A DNA stretch of 64,000 bases from Paulinella micropora (GCA_019918135.1 WBZZ01006551.1:302501-366500), one strand, 5' to 3'. Numbered from the stretch's first letter, positions 29,979-42,110 are shown. A program made the numbers and translations. The notes: a model not told the origin generated them from the letters alone.

Positions 29979-30944
29979 ATGGACACTGAAGAAAAACTGC
30001 TCGTGCCGGAAGAATCGCGGTTTTGTCTCTTTCTCATCAGGCGCCCGGACTATGAAGCTTCCCTGCGCTCGTTCTAGAGAGCAGATGAGCTAGACCTAAG
30101 CCGGGAACAGGCCGTTTTCAAGAAACTGAGTGCGGACGAACAGCATTTTATTAAGATGGTGCTAGGTTTGTTTGCTAGCTCGGACGGCATCATTCAAGAG
30201 AACCTGGTCGCCAATTTCTTGGCCGAAGTGCAATATTCTGAAGCTAGACTTTTTTATTCTTACCAGATCTTTAACGAGGCCGAACACTCGCGGACCTACA
30301 GCTTGTTGATCGACACGATCATCAGCGACCAGCAAGAGAAGGACAAGTTGTTCAATGCGATCACGCAGGTCCCGACCGTCGCACAAAAAGCCAAGTGGGC
30401 GCTGCAGTGGCTCAGCCCGGCCCGGTCTTCGTTTGCCGAGCGGCTGGTGGCGTTCGCTTGTGTGGAACTTGTCCAGTTCGCCTCTTCTTTCGCCTCCATC
30501 TTTTGGCTGAAACAAAAGCACCCGGGCCTGCTGCAGGGCTTGTGCACCAGCAACGAGTTTATTGCGCGGGACGAGACACAGCACGGCCTGTTCGCGTGCC
30601 ACTTGTACAAGCACCACGTGTCGAACAAGCTGCAGATGTCGCGCATTTTCCAGATCGTGGCGGGCTGTGTCGAAGTCGAACGGAGGTTCATCAGCGAGTC
30701 GTTGCCGGTGGCCCTGTTAGGCCTGAACGCCACGCTGATGGAACGGTACGTCGAGTTCGTGGCTGACGGCCTGCTGCAGAACTTGGGCCTGAGCAAAAAG
30801 CTGTACGGAGTGGCCAAGTGTCCCTTGCCGTTCATGGAACAACTGGGCGTGGTAGGCAAGACTAACGTTTTTGAGAAAAGAGTGAGCGAGTACGCGCGGG
30901 CGCCGGCCAAGGAGCCGGAATGGGGCCTAGACCAGGACTTCTAG
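29979..30944 (+). pseudogene. Ribonucleotide reductase small subunit, class I (fossil)
   Basis: Clear similarity to the R2 subunit that carries the diiron-tyrosyl radical used to make deoxynucleotides. N-terminal EEKLLVPEESRFCLFLIRR fits the usual 'PLL..NP.RF.lfPi' start. FLAEVQYSEARLFYSYQI and NEAEHSRTYSLLIDT hold the first iron ligands and the radical tyrosine region. CVELVQFASSFASIFWLK and SNEFIARDETQHGLFACHL hold the remaining ligands (Glu, and Glu-x-x-His). The C-terminus LDQDF corresponds to the tail that docks on the large subunit. No large-subunit gene is in the window. Large DNA viruses commonly carry this gene to raise nucleotide supply. It is nearly whole and appears broken once. 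Confidence 0.8.
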
Positions 30945-31222
30945 CCATTGATGGTGTCAGGCATGTCCACGACGGTCGCTTCTAGTGCCATTTCGGCCTC
31001 GACGGCCGCGTGGGCGGCAGACTCGGCGGCCGCCTCCGCCTCCTCTTCTTGCTGGATCAACTGCTTGATCTGCAGGCGCGTCTCCCTGCAACCACAGACC
31101 TTTTCACAGAGCACAATCTGCAGCTGTAAATTCTCTCGTTCTACTGCCAGGATCCGGCGGCGGGCTAGGCAGGCGGCCAGCTCGTTCTCGTTCTCAGCTA
31201 GTGCTTGTCGCAAAGCGTCCAT
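30941..31222 (-). CDS. 93-residue coiled-coil protein
   Basis: From the ATG at 31222 (MDALRQALAENENELAACLA). Heptad-like Leu/Ala/Glu pattern throughout, with a Cys pair in the middle (LCEKVCGCRETR) and an Ala/Glu-rich C-terminal helix (EEEAEAAAESAAHAAVEAEM). It is probably a homo-oligomeric helical rod. It ends tail-to-tail, overlapping by 4 bp, with the ribonucleotide reductase gene, and lies just downstream of the fibre gene on the same strand. No family recognised. Confidence 0.5.
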   Translation of the reverse strand: MDALRQALAENENELAACLARRRILAVERENLQLQIVLCEKVCGCRETRLQIKQLIQQEEEAEAAAESAAHAAVEAEMALEATVVDMPDTING

Positions 31223-31263
31223 TTTCTTTTTTAATTAAAAAATACACTCGAAAGAAAAAAAAT

Positions 31264-34200
31264 TAGCCCGGAATCTCGGTAATAGACACAAAGCCTCTTT
31301 CATAGACGGCTGATCCAATGTTTGCAATGTAATTTACGGCAGTTGCTGTACCTCCGTAAACCTCGATCCAGATGTACTCGTTCGCGGCCACTTCTACTAT
31401 GCCAGACAGATTCACTGTCGCATACTCTGCCCGTTGAAAGCACTACCGTTACTATAAGCGGTGGAGTGCAGCCAGCGCACCGACGCGATCGCAGTGTTGC
31501 TGGCCGGCCTGCTAACGCTCTTCTCGGCCCAGGCCTCGGTGTTCATGGGACTGCTCGTGGCGGTGTTTTTGAATTTGACGCAGGCATCAACGAGCCATTT
31601 CCTGGTCATGTCCGAAGTGTTCTGGAACGTGGTGTAGCTGGTAGAAGCGTTGCCCGAGTTGCTAGTCAAGCGAGTGATATTGCCGAAAGAAGGCGCGATT
31701 CTCACCGTGTTGTCGTAAGTCATAATCCTGCCATTAGCATTAGGAAAAGTCAGCACTGTTTCGCACAGCCAGTGGCCGCGGTCCCAGGTGCCCAGCTCGA
31801 ACTCGCCGAGGTCGTTGATTGGAGCACACGGTCCATGCCGGCAGAGGGCAGCGCGGTCGGCAGCGTCAGCGTGTTTTTGCCGCACATGATCGAATCCACG
31901 CCCGTGAGGCCCGTGGAAGTGACCGACACGCCCTCGGACTCAACGACGGGCCCAAAAGTCCCACGCTGGCCGCGACGCTCGAATGTACCGCAGTGACAAT
32001 AAACCGGTGGTAGTAATAGAACGCGGTCGAAGCGGGCGCGCTTGAGTTCAGGGTCTGTAACGTCGAGGTAAAAGAGAAGTTACCGGACCAGACTAGTGTC
32101 CAGGCACTACCATTGTTCGATCCCACCAACGAGAAGCTTCTAGTTGAGGCACTAAGAGTGGAAGTATTAGTCAACGCGAAGCTCGTGATTCTGTACCGGC
32201 GCCGCTTGTGCTCGAGCGTAAAGTGTTTGCCGTACACGTTGCTGCCGCCTACGTTGGTAACGGCGTTGTTTGTCGTGTTAATACTCCCGTCCGAGTTGTA
32301 GTTGCTGAGGCTAGTCCAACCATTGGGCGCGATACCATCGAAAACTCTATAGCTCTCGTAGTTTACAAATGCGGAAGAGTGGCTGACGACCCAGTTAGGG
32401 TCTGTAGTAGGCGTATAGGCCGACATGGAAGTCCAGGTCGGCAGCGCCACCGAGCCAGAAGTCACGACCGTGGTGGAAGTCTGGGTCACCATCTGCCCTG
32501 CAGAAGTCAGGCTCAGAACGGCGGTCTGGGCCGGCGTGGAGGCTGGCAGCAACGAGCTGGCCGCAAGCTGACCCGCCGAGTCCAGCGTGACCGAAGTCGT
32601 CGAGCCGGGCAGGCTAGCAGGCACTCTGACAGAAGAGGCGGCTAACTGCCCTCCGCTGGACAAGGAGACGAAGGACGTGTTGGACGGCAGCGCGCTAGGC
32701 AGACTCAGCGCGACCGCCCCGGTGCTCGCGATCGTGCTGGCGCCAACAGTTAAAGGTGACGTGTGTGCGTGCGACTCTGGGGTCGAGCCGATCACGATAT
32801 AGCCATCAGCGTCGATCGCGAATGCCTGTTTCCCTGTCCAAAACCTAGGCTTGATCTCCGCGATGCGTATATAACCATTTCCACCCGCGTTGACATAGAG
32901 CGATTCTGTGACAAATCGGTAGACTTTGTAGTAGCCCTGGCTGGTGAGTGTGAAGGTTCTGTAAATCTCGCTGGTTAGCCAAGTAGGCATGTCGCTGCCG
33001 GAGCGGTACAACTCTGTCCAAGTAGTAGGAGCAGCAGACGCCTCGTTAGAGCCGAACACTGCTATCCGCCGGGGCCAGGTACAGTACTGGTAGGTAGGAT
33101 CACCAGTCGGATCCCGGCGAGGGTACCAGTCAAAGTCCTTCAGTCGCATGCTAGTCCCGTCCACGAGGCACAGCTGGAACCATTCTCCTTGTACCCCATT
33201 AGTCGACTGCACCGTGTAGCCGGCACCCGTGACGAGTGACGCAGTGTAGACTCCGCTGCTGTTGTAAAATATCTTGCTTATCCAGCCGGTTTCTGCCGGA
33301 TTACTAACATTATTATCAAACATTCTCCACGGCTGCCAAATATCACCCCAACCGGTTTCATAACTCGAGGCTGTCAATGACCGCGTGGCGCTGTTAGACG
33401 AGGCGTTGCTCCAGACAGGGAACGAGTACGGCGTTAACGAGGTCGCGGCGCCCGTGCCCGAGTTGCCGCTGCTGTCCAGTGTGACCAGGGCCGTCTGTCC
33501 GGCAGAGGGCAGAGACACTGGCAGCTTCAGCGCAGACACATTTAGCAAGTCTACGTAGGCCTTGTTGGCAGCGTCAGTGCTGACGAGCGGCGCCGCTATG
33601 TTCTTGATCGCGGGCCACGATGTGTAGTCAAAGCCAAAGTGGTTGATTCCGCACCAGCTAGAACTTCCTCCTGCCTTGATAGAAGCAACCACGATTGCCA
33701 CGTACCGGGCGGCCCTGGCGTTGTCGGTCGGCGCGAGAGTGATGGAACTGCCATCGGCAAAGGTATAGGAGCCAGTGTGCCACAGCGTCCAGGTAGTGCC
33801 GTCTAACGACGTGCCCACCTGCCATGTCTTTGGTGATTTATCCAGACCGCTGGACTGGGCTTGCAGGTAGTACTGTTGCAGGACGACCCCAGTGCCAAAA
33901 TCTAGCTGGAGCCACTCTCCGGGGTACACTACACCCGAAAACGTCTTGCTGGAACCGGAGCTGTAGGCGCCGCTTGTGGCATTGTAGGTACTGGTGTTGC
34001 TCTGCCAACAAAAGTTCGAGCCCGTATTGAAGCCGTCGTACGCATTGCCGTTCCCGTAAATGGACGCACTCGCGACCAGGCCGTTCCAGTTGTTGCTCGT
34101 CATGCTGTCTGGCTTCTTCACGTACGAAGTGGCTACAAGGCTCAGACCGTGGGAGATGGCCTGGTCCCCGTGCAGCAGCGCGCCGTCGGAGCCCAGCGAC

Positions 34201-36486
34201 ACCAAGCTGGTGCTGCTTGGCAGTGCGGTCGGCAGCTTGAGTGCAGAAGTGCCAGACGCTGGAGCGGAAAGGGTGCTGGTGCCTCCGGCCCCGCTGAGTG
34301 ACAGTGAGCTGGCAGCCCCTGTCGCGAGCTGGCCACCGGAGTCGAGTGTCAATAGCGAAGCACTACCAGGCAGGGCGGTAGGCAGCTTGAGTGCAGAAGA
34401 GCCAGAGGCTGGAGCTGCAAGTGTGCTGACCTGCCCCACTAAGTGACAGCGAGCTAGCAGCCCCTGTCGCTAGCTGGCCGCTGGAATCAAGTGTCAATAG
34501 CAAAGTGCTACCAGGCAAAGAGACTGGCACCTTGAGCGCAGATGCACTTAGCTGCCCCGCAGAGGTCAGTGACGTCAGCGAGGTGCTGGCAGGCAGCGAA
34601 AGCGGGAGTGTAAATTTAGAGGCGGTGAGCTCACCGGTCGTGCTGTTCCATTGTGTTGCCTTCTCGGCGGTGGTAGAATCGGCGCCCGACCTCAGCGGCT
34701 TGATGTAAGTAGCATCAGTGTTAGCGGATGATAATAAATCACCAGTGGCGTTCAACACGATCGAGTGGGATGTCGCTGCCTTTGCTCTGCTTTCTATTGC
34801 GATCGATTCCTGGGCGGCAGCATCCGTGATAGCAGTACTGCCGATCCCAACCGACCGTACGCCGAGCGTACTAGCATAGGGACCGACCGAGACCGACGAA
34901 ACGCCTTGTGTGCTCTCCGAGGAGTAGGCACCGATCGCGACGGCGAGATCTGCCTGGCCAGAGTATCCCGCCCTGTAGCCAACGGCAGTTCCAAACTGGC
35001 CCTGTCCACTCGCGCCTGCTTCACGACCTACTGCGACTGTGAGTATCTGCTGCCCCTCGCCCGCTAAAGTCCCGATTGCTACACTGTCTCCGCCCTTGAA
35101 GCCGGTGGCGCCTACAGCGAACTGGCCCGCGCTGTCAAGCGTGACGAACTGCTTGGTGCCTGCGCTGGGCAGAGCCGTAGGCAGCTTGAGCGCGACGGAG
35201 CCGGTGGCAGGCGCGGAAAGTGTGCTGTCGCCACCAGCCCCCGTCAGCTTGAGCGTCGATGAGTTTACTAGATTCGCGAGCGACACTTGGTGCGGGTTAT
35301 TGTAGTTCTTCGTGTGTAACTTGAAGGCAGTAGTAGTAGGTGCTCCGACTTGGGCGGCCGTGACTTGGTGAGGGTTGGTGTAGGTTGTCAAACGGCTGCT
35401 TAGGCCTGTCACGCCGTCTGGATCGACCGTCACCAGCTGCGTGGTCGAGGCGGGCAGAGGGTCCGGCAGCCTCGCGAGAGTGTCTGGGATCGTCGTGACT
35501 ATAAGGTCGGTGTCCATGAGCACGATTGCGCCATTGCCGCTAGGAGCCAAAGATGGCTGCTTGAGCGTCCTGTCCTTGACCGCAAAGATCGAGCCGTCTG
35601 GGTCCATGGTCACGACACAGTCGTTTTGGGTAGGCATCACCGACGGGAACTTCACTGCTGCTGCCACCTGGTGGTCGACGTATGCCTTGGGCGCCAGCTG
35701 GGAGGCCTTGGTCGGATAGCTAGTGTTCTCGATGCAGCCGGCATTGTACAGCTGGTAGTCGAAGGCCAGGCTCCGTATGTACCAAACTCCCGCCCCGTTG
35801 TTTTTGGTGCAAATTACGCGTAAGTATCTGGCGTACTCGGCCGCTGTCGCTGGCGTGAACGTGCGCAGGCTGTCGCCTACAAAGGTCTGGGCAGTCTGGC
35901 TGTCCCAAGTGAACCACCGGCTGCCGTCCGCGCTATAAGCGACTACCCAGTTTCTGGGCGAGGTAATGGCACCGGCGGACGTGACGTGGTAAGCAGTGAC
36001 CTTGGCGTGCTGGCCCAGATCGAGCTGGAGCCACGCGCCTACCACCGTGAGATTATCGACCACCGTCTCGATCATGCCAGTGTAGTTGTTGCCGCTGTAG
36101 CTGTCGGGAGCGGTTGTGCCCCACAAGGTCGAGAAGTCGCTGTCAAAGGCTAGGAAGGCCTGGGTGGAATTGCTAGAGGCTGAGGCCACAAAGCTCGCGG
36201 AGCTGTTAGAAGTCATCCCGGCCGGCTGGTTGACTCTGGCTTCGGTGTCCAACGTCAGGGTAATCAGGTCGGCTAAATCGACCAAGTGTGGGTTCCCAGA
36301 CGTCGTCAGTCTGTGAGCAGTGTTGAGGGCTACCGCGTCGTTCGCGGCCACTCCTCCTGTTGCCCATCTCACGCCCCCGTCACCATCGGAGACAAGGACG
36401 TCGCCGTTCTGCCCGTCAACCGGCAGCACAAAGTCGTCGGTCGCACCGTCCAGACGACGGCGCTTGTACGACCTGGCTACTTCCAT
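31264..36486 (-). pseudogene. Giant fibre/adhesin-like virion protein (fossil)
   Basis: About 1,700 codons. The start at 36486 (MEVARSYKRRRLDGATDDFV) is followed by a region with two or more discoidin (F5/8 type C)-like sugar-binding domains (GEWLQLDFGTGVVLQQYY, AWLQLDLGQHAKVTAYHV, each near VAYSADGSRW or VGTSLDGTTW). A block of adhesin-head repeats (AVAIGAYSS, VSVGPYAST, VGIGSTAI) resembles trimeric autotransporter heads. Many linker repeats of about 30-35 residues are built on ALKLPTALPGS...LLTLDSGGQLATGA. Such proteins form trimeric fibres on virions and bind host surface glycans. The reading is spread over overlapping frames; it appears broken, with about two breaks. The 3' end at 31264 is set by the last stop before the coiled-coil gene. 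Confidence 0.65.
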
Positions 36487-36530
36487 TCCTTGCTAGTTTA
36501 GTAGACTACGAGAAAAAGTTTTTTAATTAT

Positions 36531-36749
36531 TTACAACATCTCGTCCAGGAAATTGTCCACGAAGCGCATCCGCTCCTCCCAGGTGTCTCCGCCAGGGACG
36601 TCTCGCGCGGGGTTAATGCAGGCGCCGTCGCCATAGGGTCTGCAGACGAGCGAGGCAAGACCCTTGGGATCGCCTCTTTTCCCGGTCCCCGTCCAGTAAA
36701 GCTGGCCTTCAAAGAAGCAAGCACCACAGGTAGGACAGACTGCTAACAT
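36531..36749 (-). CDS. 72-residue zinc-ribbon-like protein
   Basis: From the ATG at 36749 (MLAVCPTCGACFFEGQLYW). CPTCGAC near the start and SLVCRPYGDGACINP in the middle give two Cys pairs about 30 residues apart, as in a small zinc ribbon. The C-terminus (WEERMRFVDNFLDEML) is an amphipathic helix. It ends 44 bp upstream of the fibre gene start on the same strand, so it may belong to the virus-derived block. Exact family not recognised; transcription-factor-like or structural roles are both possible. Confidence 0.5.
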   Translation of the reverse strand: MLAVCPTCGACFFEGQLYWTGTGKRGDPKGLASLVCRPYGDGACINPARDVPGGDTWEERMRFVDNFLDEML

Positions 36750-36829
36750 TTCGTATTTAACAGAACCAGAGGAAAAAAGTTTAATTATGTTTACTGCTCG
36801 GCCAGCAGTGCCCGGGCTCTTTGGAAGAA

Positions 36830-37010
36830 CCCGACCCCCCTCTCCCCCTCCCCTCTCTCCTGTGCCGGCCAGCGCCGCCTGTCGGAAAGCCCCCCCCCCT
36901 CCCCTCTCTCCTGTGCCGGCCAGCGCCGCCTGTCGGAAAGCCCCCCCCCCCCCTCCCCTCTCTCCGGCGCCGCCTGTCGGAAAGCCCCCCCCCCCTCCCT
37001 GTGTATTTTT
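36830..37010. repeat. C-rich minisatellite, unit about 60 bp
   Basis: About three copies of a unit containing CCCTCTCTCC, TGTGCCGGCCAGCGCC, GCCTGTCGGAAAG and a run of C. Long open frames on both strands here are products of the repeat. Confidence 0.8.
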
Positions 37011-37432
37011 TCTTGAGACATCTGCCACCATCCGCAAAACCCCCCCACCCCCCCTCCCTCCTTGTTGTTTTATTATTTTTTTGAAAAATTAAAAAAAGTG
37101 TCTCATAGTATTACGTCTCAGACCCCCCCCCCCAAAAAAAGGCCAAAGATCGCACAGGCAAGGCTGGAGCCGTGAGACAGGGTTGAGACAGGCTCCGAAG
37201 AGGGGGGCGAATGGTGCTACCTCCCTTTCAGTTTCTTTTGAGACAAAATAATAGAGTTTGAGACAAAAAACTGACATTTTTTGAAAATATATTTTAAAAA
37301 ATCCAGGAAAATCCCCCCCCCCCCGGGGTTGGGTGGCGGCCGGACCCTGGCAGATGTCTCAAACTCCAAGGGAAACTGAAAGGGATTTTTTTCGTTGCGG
37401 TAAATTTCCTACTCCCCGTGAATTTCCGCCCT
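37011..37432. other. Spacer without a gene
   Basis: Low-complexity and unique sequence with C/G homopolymers (37121-37133, 37311-37326). GAGACA words recur. Nothing coding seen. Confidence 0.5.
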
Positions 37433-38705
37433 AAAATGTGGCTATGAGACGTGAAGTCGGGAAGTTTATCCACAACTTTTGGGGAGGGGGCAAAAAGTTA
37501 CCTTTCCCCAGGGAGCCAGGGAGCCAGACCCGTGGCAGATGTCTCAAGAGCGCGGGTGCTTGCTATTGCCGCAGATTTCCGGTGCAGCTAGTGCGGGAGT
37601 AGCCAGGGTAGGGGGGGGGGGTAGCCAGTGCGGGAGTAGCCAGGGTAGGGGGGGGTAGCCAGTGCGGGAGTAGCCAGGGTAGGGGGGGGGGGGTAGCCAG
37701 TGCGGGAGTAGCCACGTTGCAGGGGTAGCCAGCGTGTAGCCAGTGTAGCCACGTCCCAGATCCCTGCGGTGAGTGGTGTGAGAATACACCCACCACGAGC
37801 CCAAGCCGGCACCGTACTTAGCACGTGTGCCAACTTGCTTAAAAAAAATAGATGGTCGGTATTAATCCCAAAAATAAGGAGACCCGCACTTGTGGGACGG
37901 GTCTGGTACCACCGCCCACCACAATTTTTTATTGCAGATTCTGATAGCGCGTGGCCTGAAAAGTCGAATGCCACTTTCCCCGACCGAAACGGACCAGCTA
38001 ATTTTGCAGGGGACAGCCGCAAAGTTTGGCCACCAGAATCCTGCCACCAGAAAAATCAGGCATGTTTCACAAACAAGCGCCACCCTGTGCCACCCAGCGT
38101 GATACGACCGAAAGGGGCACCACCCAGGGACATTTCTGCATTTTACCGAATTTGCAGCGACTACTGCCTTTTTCGCCCGTTTACCGCGAATTTCCACCAC
38201 AAAATGTGGTTATGAGACGTGAAGTCGGGAAGTTTATCCACAACTTTTCAGGAAGTGGCAAAAAACCCTCCCTCCCCCCAGGGGGCGGGGGCCAGACCCG
38301 TGGCAGATGTCTCAAACTATGGCCTGAAAAAAGTGGTGAATGGTGCCACCCAGCGTGATACGGCCGAAAGGGGCACCACCCAGGGACATTTCGGCATTTT
38401 ACCGAATTTGCAGCGACTACTGCCTTTTTCGCTCGTTTACCGTGAATTTCCACCACAAAATGTGGCTATGAGACGTGAAGTCGGGAAGTTTATCCACAAC
38501 TTTTCAGGAAGGTGTAAAAAACCCTCCCTCCCCCCAGGGGGCAGGGGCCAGACCAGTGGCAGATGTCTCAAACTATGGCCTGAAAAAAGTGGCGAATGGT
38601 GTGCCACCGGTGTGATACGGCCGAAAGGGCACCACACAGTGACATTTCGGCATTGCAGAAATTGCCTCAACTACTGCCTTTTTCGCACGTATCACACGGT
38701 GCCAT
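37433..38705. repeat. 256 bp tandem repeat and partial copies
   Basis: Two full units at 38201-38456 and 38457-38705, each starting AAAATGTGG and containing GACGTGAAGTCGGGAAGTTT, a CCTCCCTCCCCCCAGGGGGC block, GGCAGATGTCTCAAACTATG, and GTGATACGGCCGAAAGG. Partial copies lie at 37433-37560 and about 38070-38200, separated by other sequence including the minisatellite. No coding role seen. Confidence 0.75.
37590..37750. repeat. G-rich minisatellite
   Basis: Repeats of GTAGCCAGTGCGGGAGTAGC followed by CAGGGTAGGGGGGGG (unit 35-39 bp, about four copies with G-run length variation), fading into shorter TAGCCAG words. Confidence 0.8.
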
Positions 38706-38874
38706 CTGGTGCCACCAGCGACCACAAAAATGCAGTTACACCGCAATACACGTATAATTTGCTCGGTCGTGAATATTCACGTCTAATGCCAATATGACAG
38801 TACCAAAATGGCAATACTAACCCGGTCGGGCCGGATCGGACAAAAAGGAAATACGCATGATCAGGCCTATCGTA

Positions 38875-38967
38875 GATGTGTGTGTGTGTGTATGTGTGTG
38901 TGTGTGTATGTGTGTGTGTGTATGTGTGTGTATGTGTGTGTGTGTGTGTGCATGATTATTATATTTG

Positions 38968-39012
<45 letters not shown>

Positions 39013-39560
39013 TTGTCTGTCTGTCTGCCTGTCTGTCTGCCTGTCTGTCTGCCTATCTGTCTATCTGTCTGCCTGTCTGTCTGCCTGTCTGTCTGTATGT
39101 CTGTCTGTCTGTCTGTCTGTATGTACGTATGTATGTATGTGTGTGTCTGTCTGTCTGTCTGTCTGTCTGTCTGCCTGTCTGCCTGTCTGTCTGCCTATCT
39201 GTCTGCCTATCTGTCTGCCTGTCTGCCTGCGTCTATGTCTGTATGTCTGTATGTATGTATGTATGTCTGCCTGCGTCTATGTCTGCATGTATGTATGTAT
39301 GTATGTATGTATGTATGTATGTATGTATGCATGTATATTGTATGCATCGTGCATGCATCTATGTACGTATGTATGTATTTATGTATGCATGCATGCATGT
39401 ATGTATGTATGTATGTATGTATGCATGCATGCATATATGCACGCATGTATGTATGTATGGATGCATGGATGCATGGATGCATGCATGTATGCATGTATGC
39501 ATGTATGCATGTATGCATGTATGTATGCATGTATGCATGTATGTATGTATGTATGCATGT
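38875..39560 (+). repeat. Microsatellite block 1 (TG, CTGT, TATG)
   Basis: Begins as TG-rich, changes to CTGT-type and then ATGT/ATGC-type tetranucleotides. All long open frames here (MYVCMYVCM-like) are by-products. Confidence 0.95.
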
Positions 39561-39929
39561 ATGCATCTAAACTAAAAGTACTCGAAGTAAAGACGGAGGT
39601 TTATTGAATCAACAAAGATTCTCGGTCGCCTCCTTCCTAAGTCGCGGCGAGTAACTTTTTGAAATTGTCAAGATGCGTAAAGAACTGCGTGGCATTTGGT
39701 CTCTTCCGGTTCATGTGTAATTATCCGCGTTTGACCCTATTATAAATATTAATACCAGTGTTACCGGCCGGTGTATTAAAATCGTTTTCGAAAATGAAAA
39801 ACGGTTAGAAAGTAGTACTGAAATCCCGTAAGCGAGACCAAATGTGCAGTATTAATGCATGTGACTCTTCGATTGCCAGGTGAGCATAGTTTGGTAAAAG
39901 GGTAGGCAGGATCACTGCCATAGTCGCAT
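39561..39929. other. Unique spacer between microsatellites
   Basis: About 370 bp of non-repetitive sequence. No convincing ORF, tRNA or mobile-element end recognised. Confidence 0.5.
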
Positions 39930-41490
39930 GTATGCATGTATGTATGTATGTGTGTATGTATCGTGCATGCATCTATGTATGTATGTACGTATGTATGTAT
40001 GTATGCATGCATATATGTCTGTATGTATATATGTATGTATGTATATATGTATGCATGCATGCATGCATGCATGTATGTATGTATGTATGTATGTATGCAT
40101 GCACGCATGCATGCATGTATGTATGTATGTATGTATGTATGCATGCATGCATGTATGTATGTATGTATGTATTGTATAATGTATGTATTGTATAATGTAT
40201 GTATGTATGCATGTATGTATGTCATGCATGTATGTATGTATGTATGTATGTATGTATGTACGCATGTACGCATGTATGCATGCAAGCATGCATGTATGTA
40301 TGTATGTATGTATGTATATATGTATGTATACATGTATATGTATGTATGTATGTATGTATCCATGCATGCATGCATGTATGTATGTCTGTATGTATGTATG
40401 TATGTATGTATGTATCTTTTTATATATGCATGCATGCATGCATGTATGTATGTATGTATGTATGCATGCATGTATGTATGCATGTATGTATGCATGTATG
40501 TATGTATGTATGTATGTATCGTTTTATATATGCATGTATGTATGTATGTATGTATGCATGCATGTATGCATGTATGCATGTATGTATGTATGTATCCATG
40601 CATGCATACATGTATGTATGTATGTATGTATGTAATAATGCATGCACGCATGCATGTATGTATGTATGTATGTATGTATGCCTGTATGTATGTATGTATG
40701 TCTGTATGTATGTATGTATGTATGTATGCATGTATGCATGTATGCATGTGTGTATGTATATATGCATGTACGCATGTATGCATGCATGTATGTATGTATG
40801 TATGTATGTGTGTATGTATGTATGTATGCATATATGTATGTATATATGTATGTATATATGTATATATGTATGTATCCATGCATGCATGCATGCATGTATG
40901 TATGTATGTATGTATCTTTTTATATATGCATGCATGCATGCATGCATGTATGTATGTATGTATGTACGTATGTATGCATGTATGTATGTATGTATGTATT
41001 CATGCATGCATGTATGTATGTATGTAAGTATGTATGTATGTATCTTTTTATATATGCATGCATGCATGCATTCATGTATGTATGTATGCATGTATGTATG
41101 TATGTATTTATGTATTTATGTATGTATGTATGCATGCATGTATGCATGTATGTATGCATGTATGTATGTATGTATGTATGTATCTTTTTATATATGCATG
41201 TATGTTTGTATGTATGTATGTATGTATGCATGTATGCATGTGTGCATCTATGTATGTATGTATCCATGCATGCATGCATGCATGTATGTATGTATGTATG
41301 TGTGTAGGTAATAATGCATGCATGCATGGATGTACGTATGTACGTATCTATGTATGTATGTATGTATGTATGTAAGTACGTATTGTATAATGTCTGTATG
41401 TATGTATGTATGCATGCATGTATATATGTATATATGTATATATGTATGTATGTTTGTATGTTTGTATGTATGTATGTATGTATCGGAATT
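39930..41490 (+). repeat. Microsatellite block 2 (ATGT/ATGC)
   Basis: About 1.55 kb of TATG and GCATG words on the plus strand, with a higher-order phrase TATCTTTTTATATATGCATG (and TATCGTTTTATATATGC variants) recurring at about 40412, 40518, 40914, 41042 and 41182, which shows segmental expansion. Confidence 0.95.
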
Positions 41491-42110
41491 GAATACCGTA
41501 CCGGACCGAATTATCAATATTGTGTTAAACTTTCTTCAAGTTTTTACTTCAAGTTTACACTTCTATTTTTAGTTCGGTTACTTCATTTTTCCGTTTATTT
41601 ATCAACTGTCATATCTTTTAGTTGTTTCGTTTTCAACTGTGTTAACAGATAAGCTTATTTCCCTTTACCGGTTAGCTTTTTAGAAAATGTTGACTATTGA
41701 CTTTTTCCCCCATATCCCACACTTAATTTCCCTGGACCGCTTTTTACGGTTCCCAGTCAGGAAATAAATATTAGGCGCATATACGTAAAATGGCAATGTT
41801 TAACTTATATTCACTTCATTTCTTCCCAGACTGACTTGAACAACTCCAACTGGTACAACTCGAATACCACTTGAAATATTCAGTCTCGTTAGTTCTCAGA
41901 ATCAAGTTTGTTTTGTTTCGCAAGGGACAAGTAGTCTGTCATGCAAGTATACTGAATAAACTGGAATTGACCAATCCAGAGGACGGTCCGAAGTTTTTGT
42001 AAACTTCCCTGATCTCGGAAATATTTCCCGGTCAAATGACAGCAGTGTGTGTATTCAAGGGAACAGTGCCGGTTGGTAATTTCCTCACAAGTGGTTAGTC
42101 AAGACTTACA
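41491..42110. other. Unique spacer
   Basis: About 620 bp of AT-rich unique sequence. No gene seen. Confidence 0.5.

Larger units (their letters stand above)
22458..36749. mobile_element. Fossil block of large-DNA-virus genes
   Basis: A cluster of genes typical of large eukaryotic DNA viruses: major capsid fragment, zinc-repeat nuclease, RuvC-like resolvase, virion surface protein, penton-like protein, membrane protein, ribonucleotide reductase small subunit and a giant fibre protein. They are closely packed on both strands with short AT-rich gaps. Several are broken, some more than once, so this is an old endogenised fragment. It looks partial: no DNA polymerase, packaging ATPase, RNA polymerase or complete capsid gene is present. 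The mixture fits Nucleocytoviricota or a close relative such as a Polinton-like virus. Ends are not sharply defined; no terminal repeats were seen. Confidence 0.7.

Noticed and set aside
29730-30077. Separate gene spanning the start of the ribonucleotide reductase
   Set aside because: Only the part from 29979 has sense as reductase N-terminus; the rest is the complement of the small minus-strand gene and an AT-rich gap.
39561-39929. tRNA or SINE between microsatellites
   Set aside because: A GGTTC-like word near 39707 is not accompanied by a cloverleaf or a matching A box.
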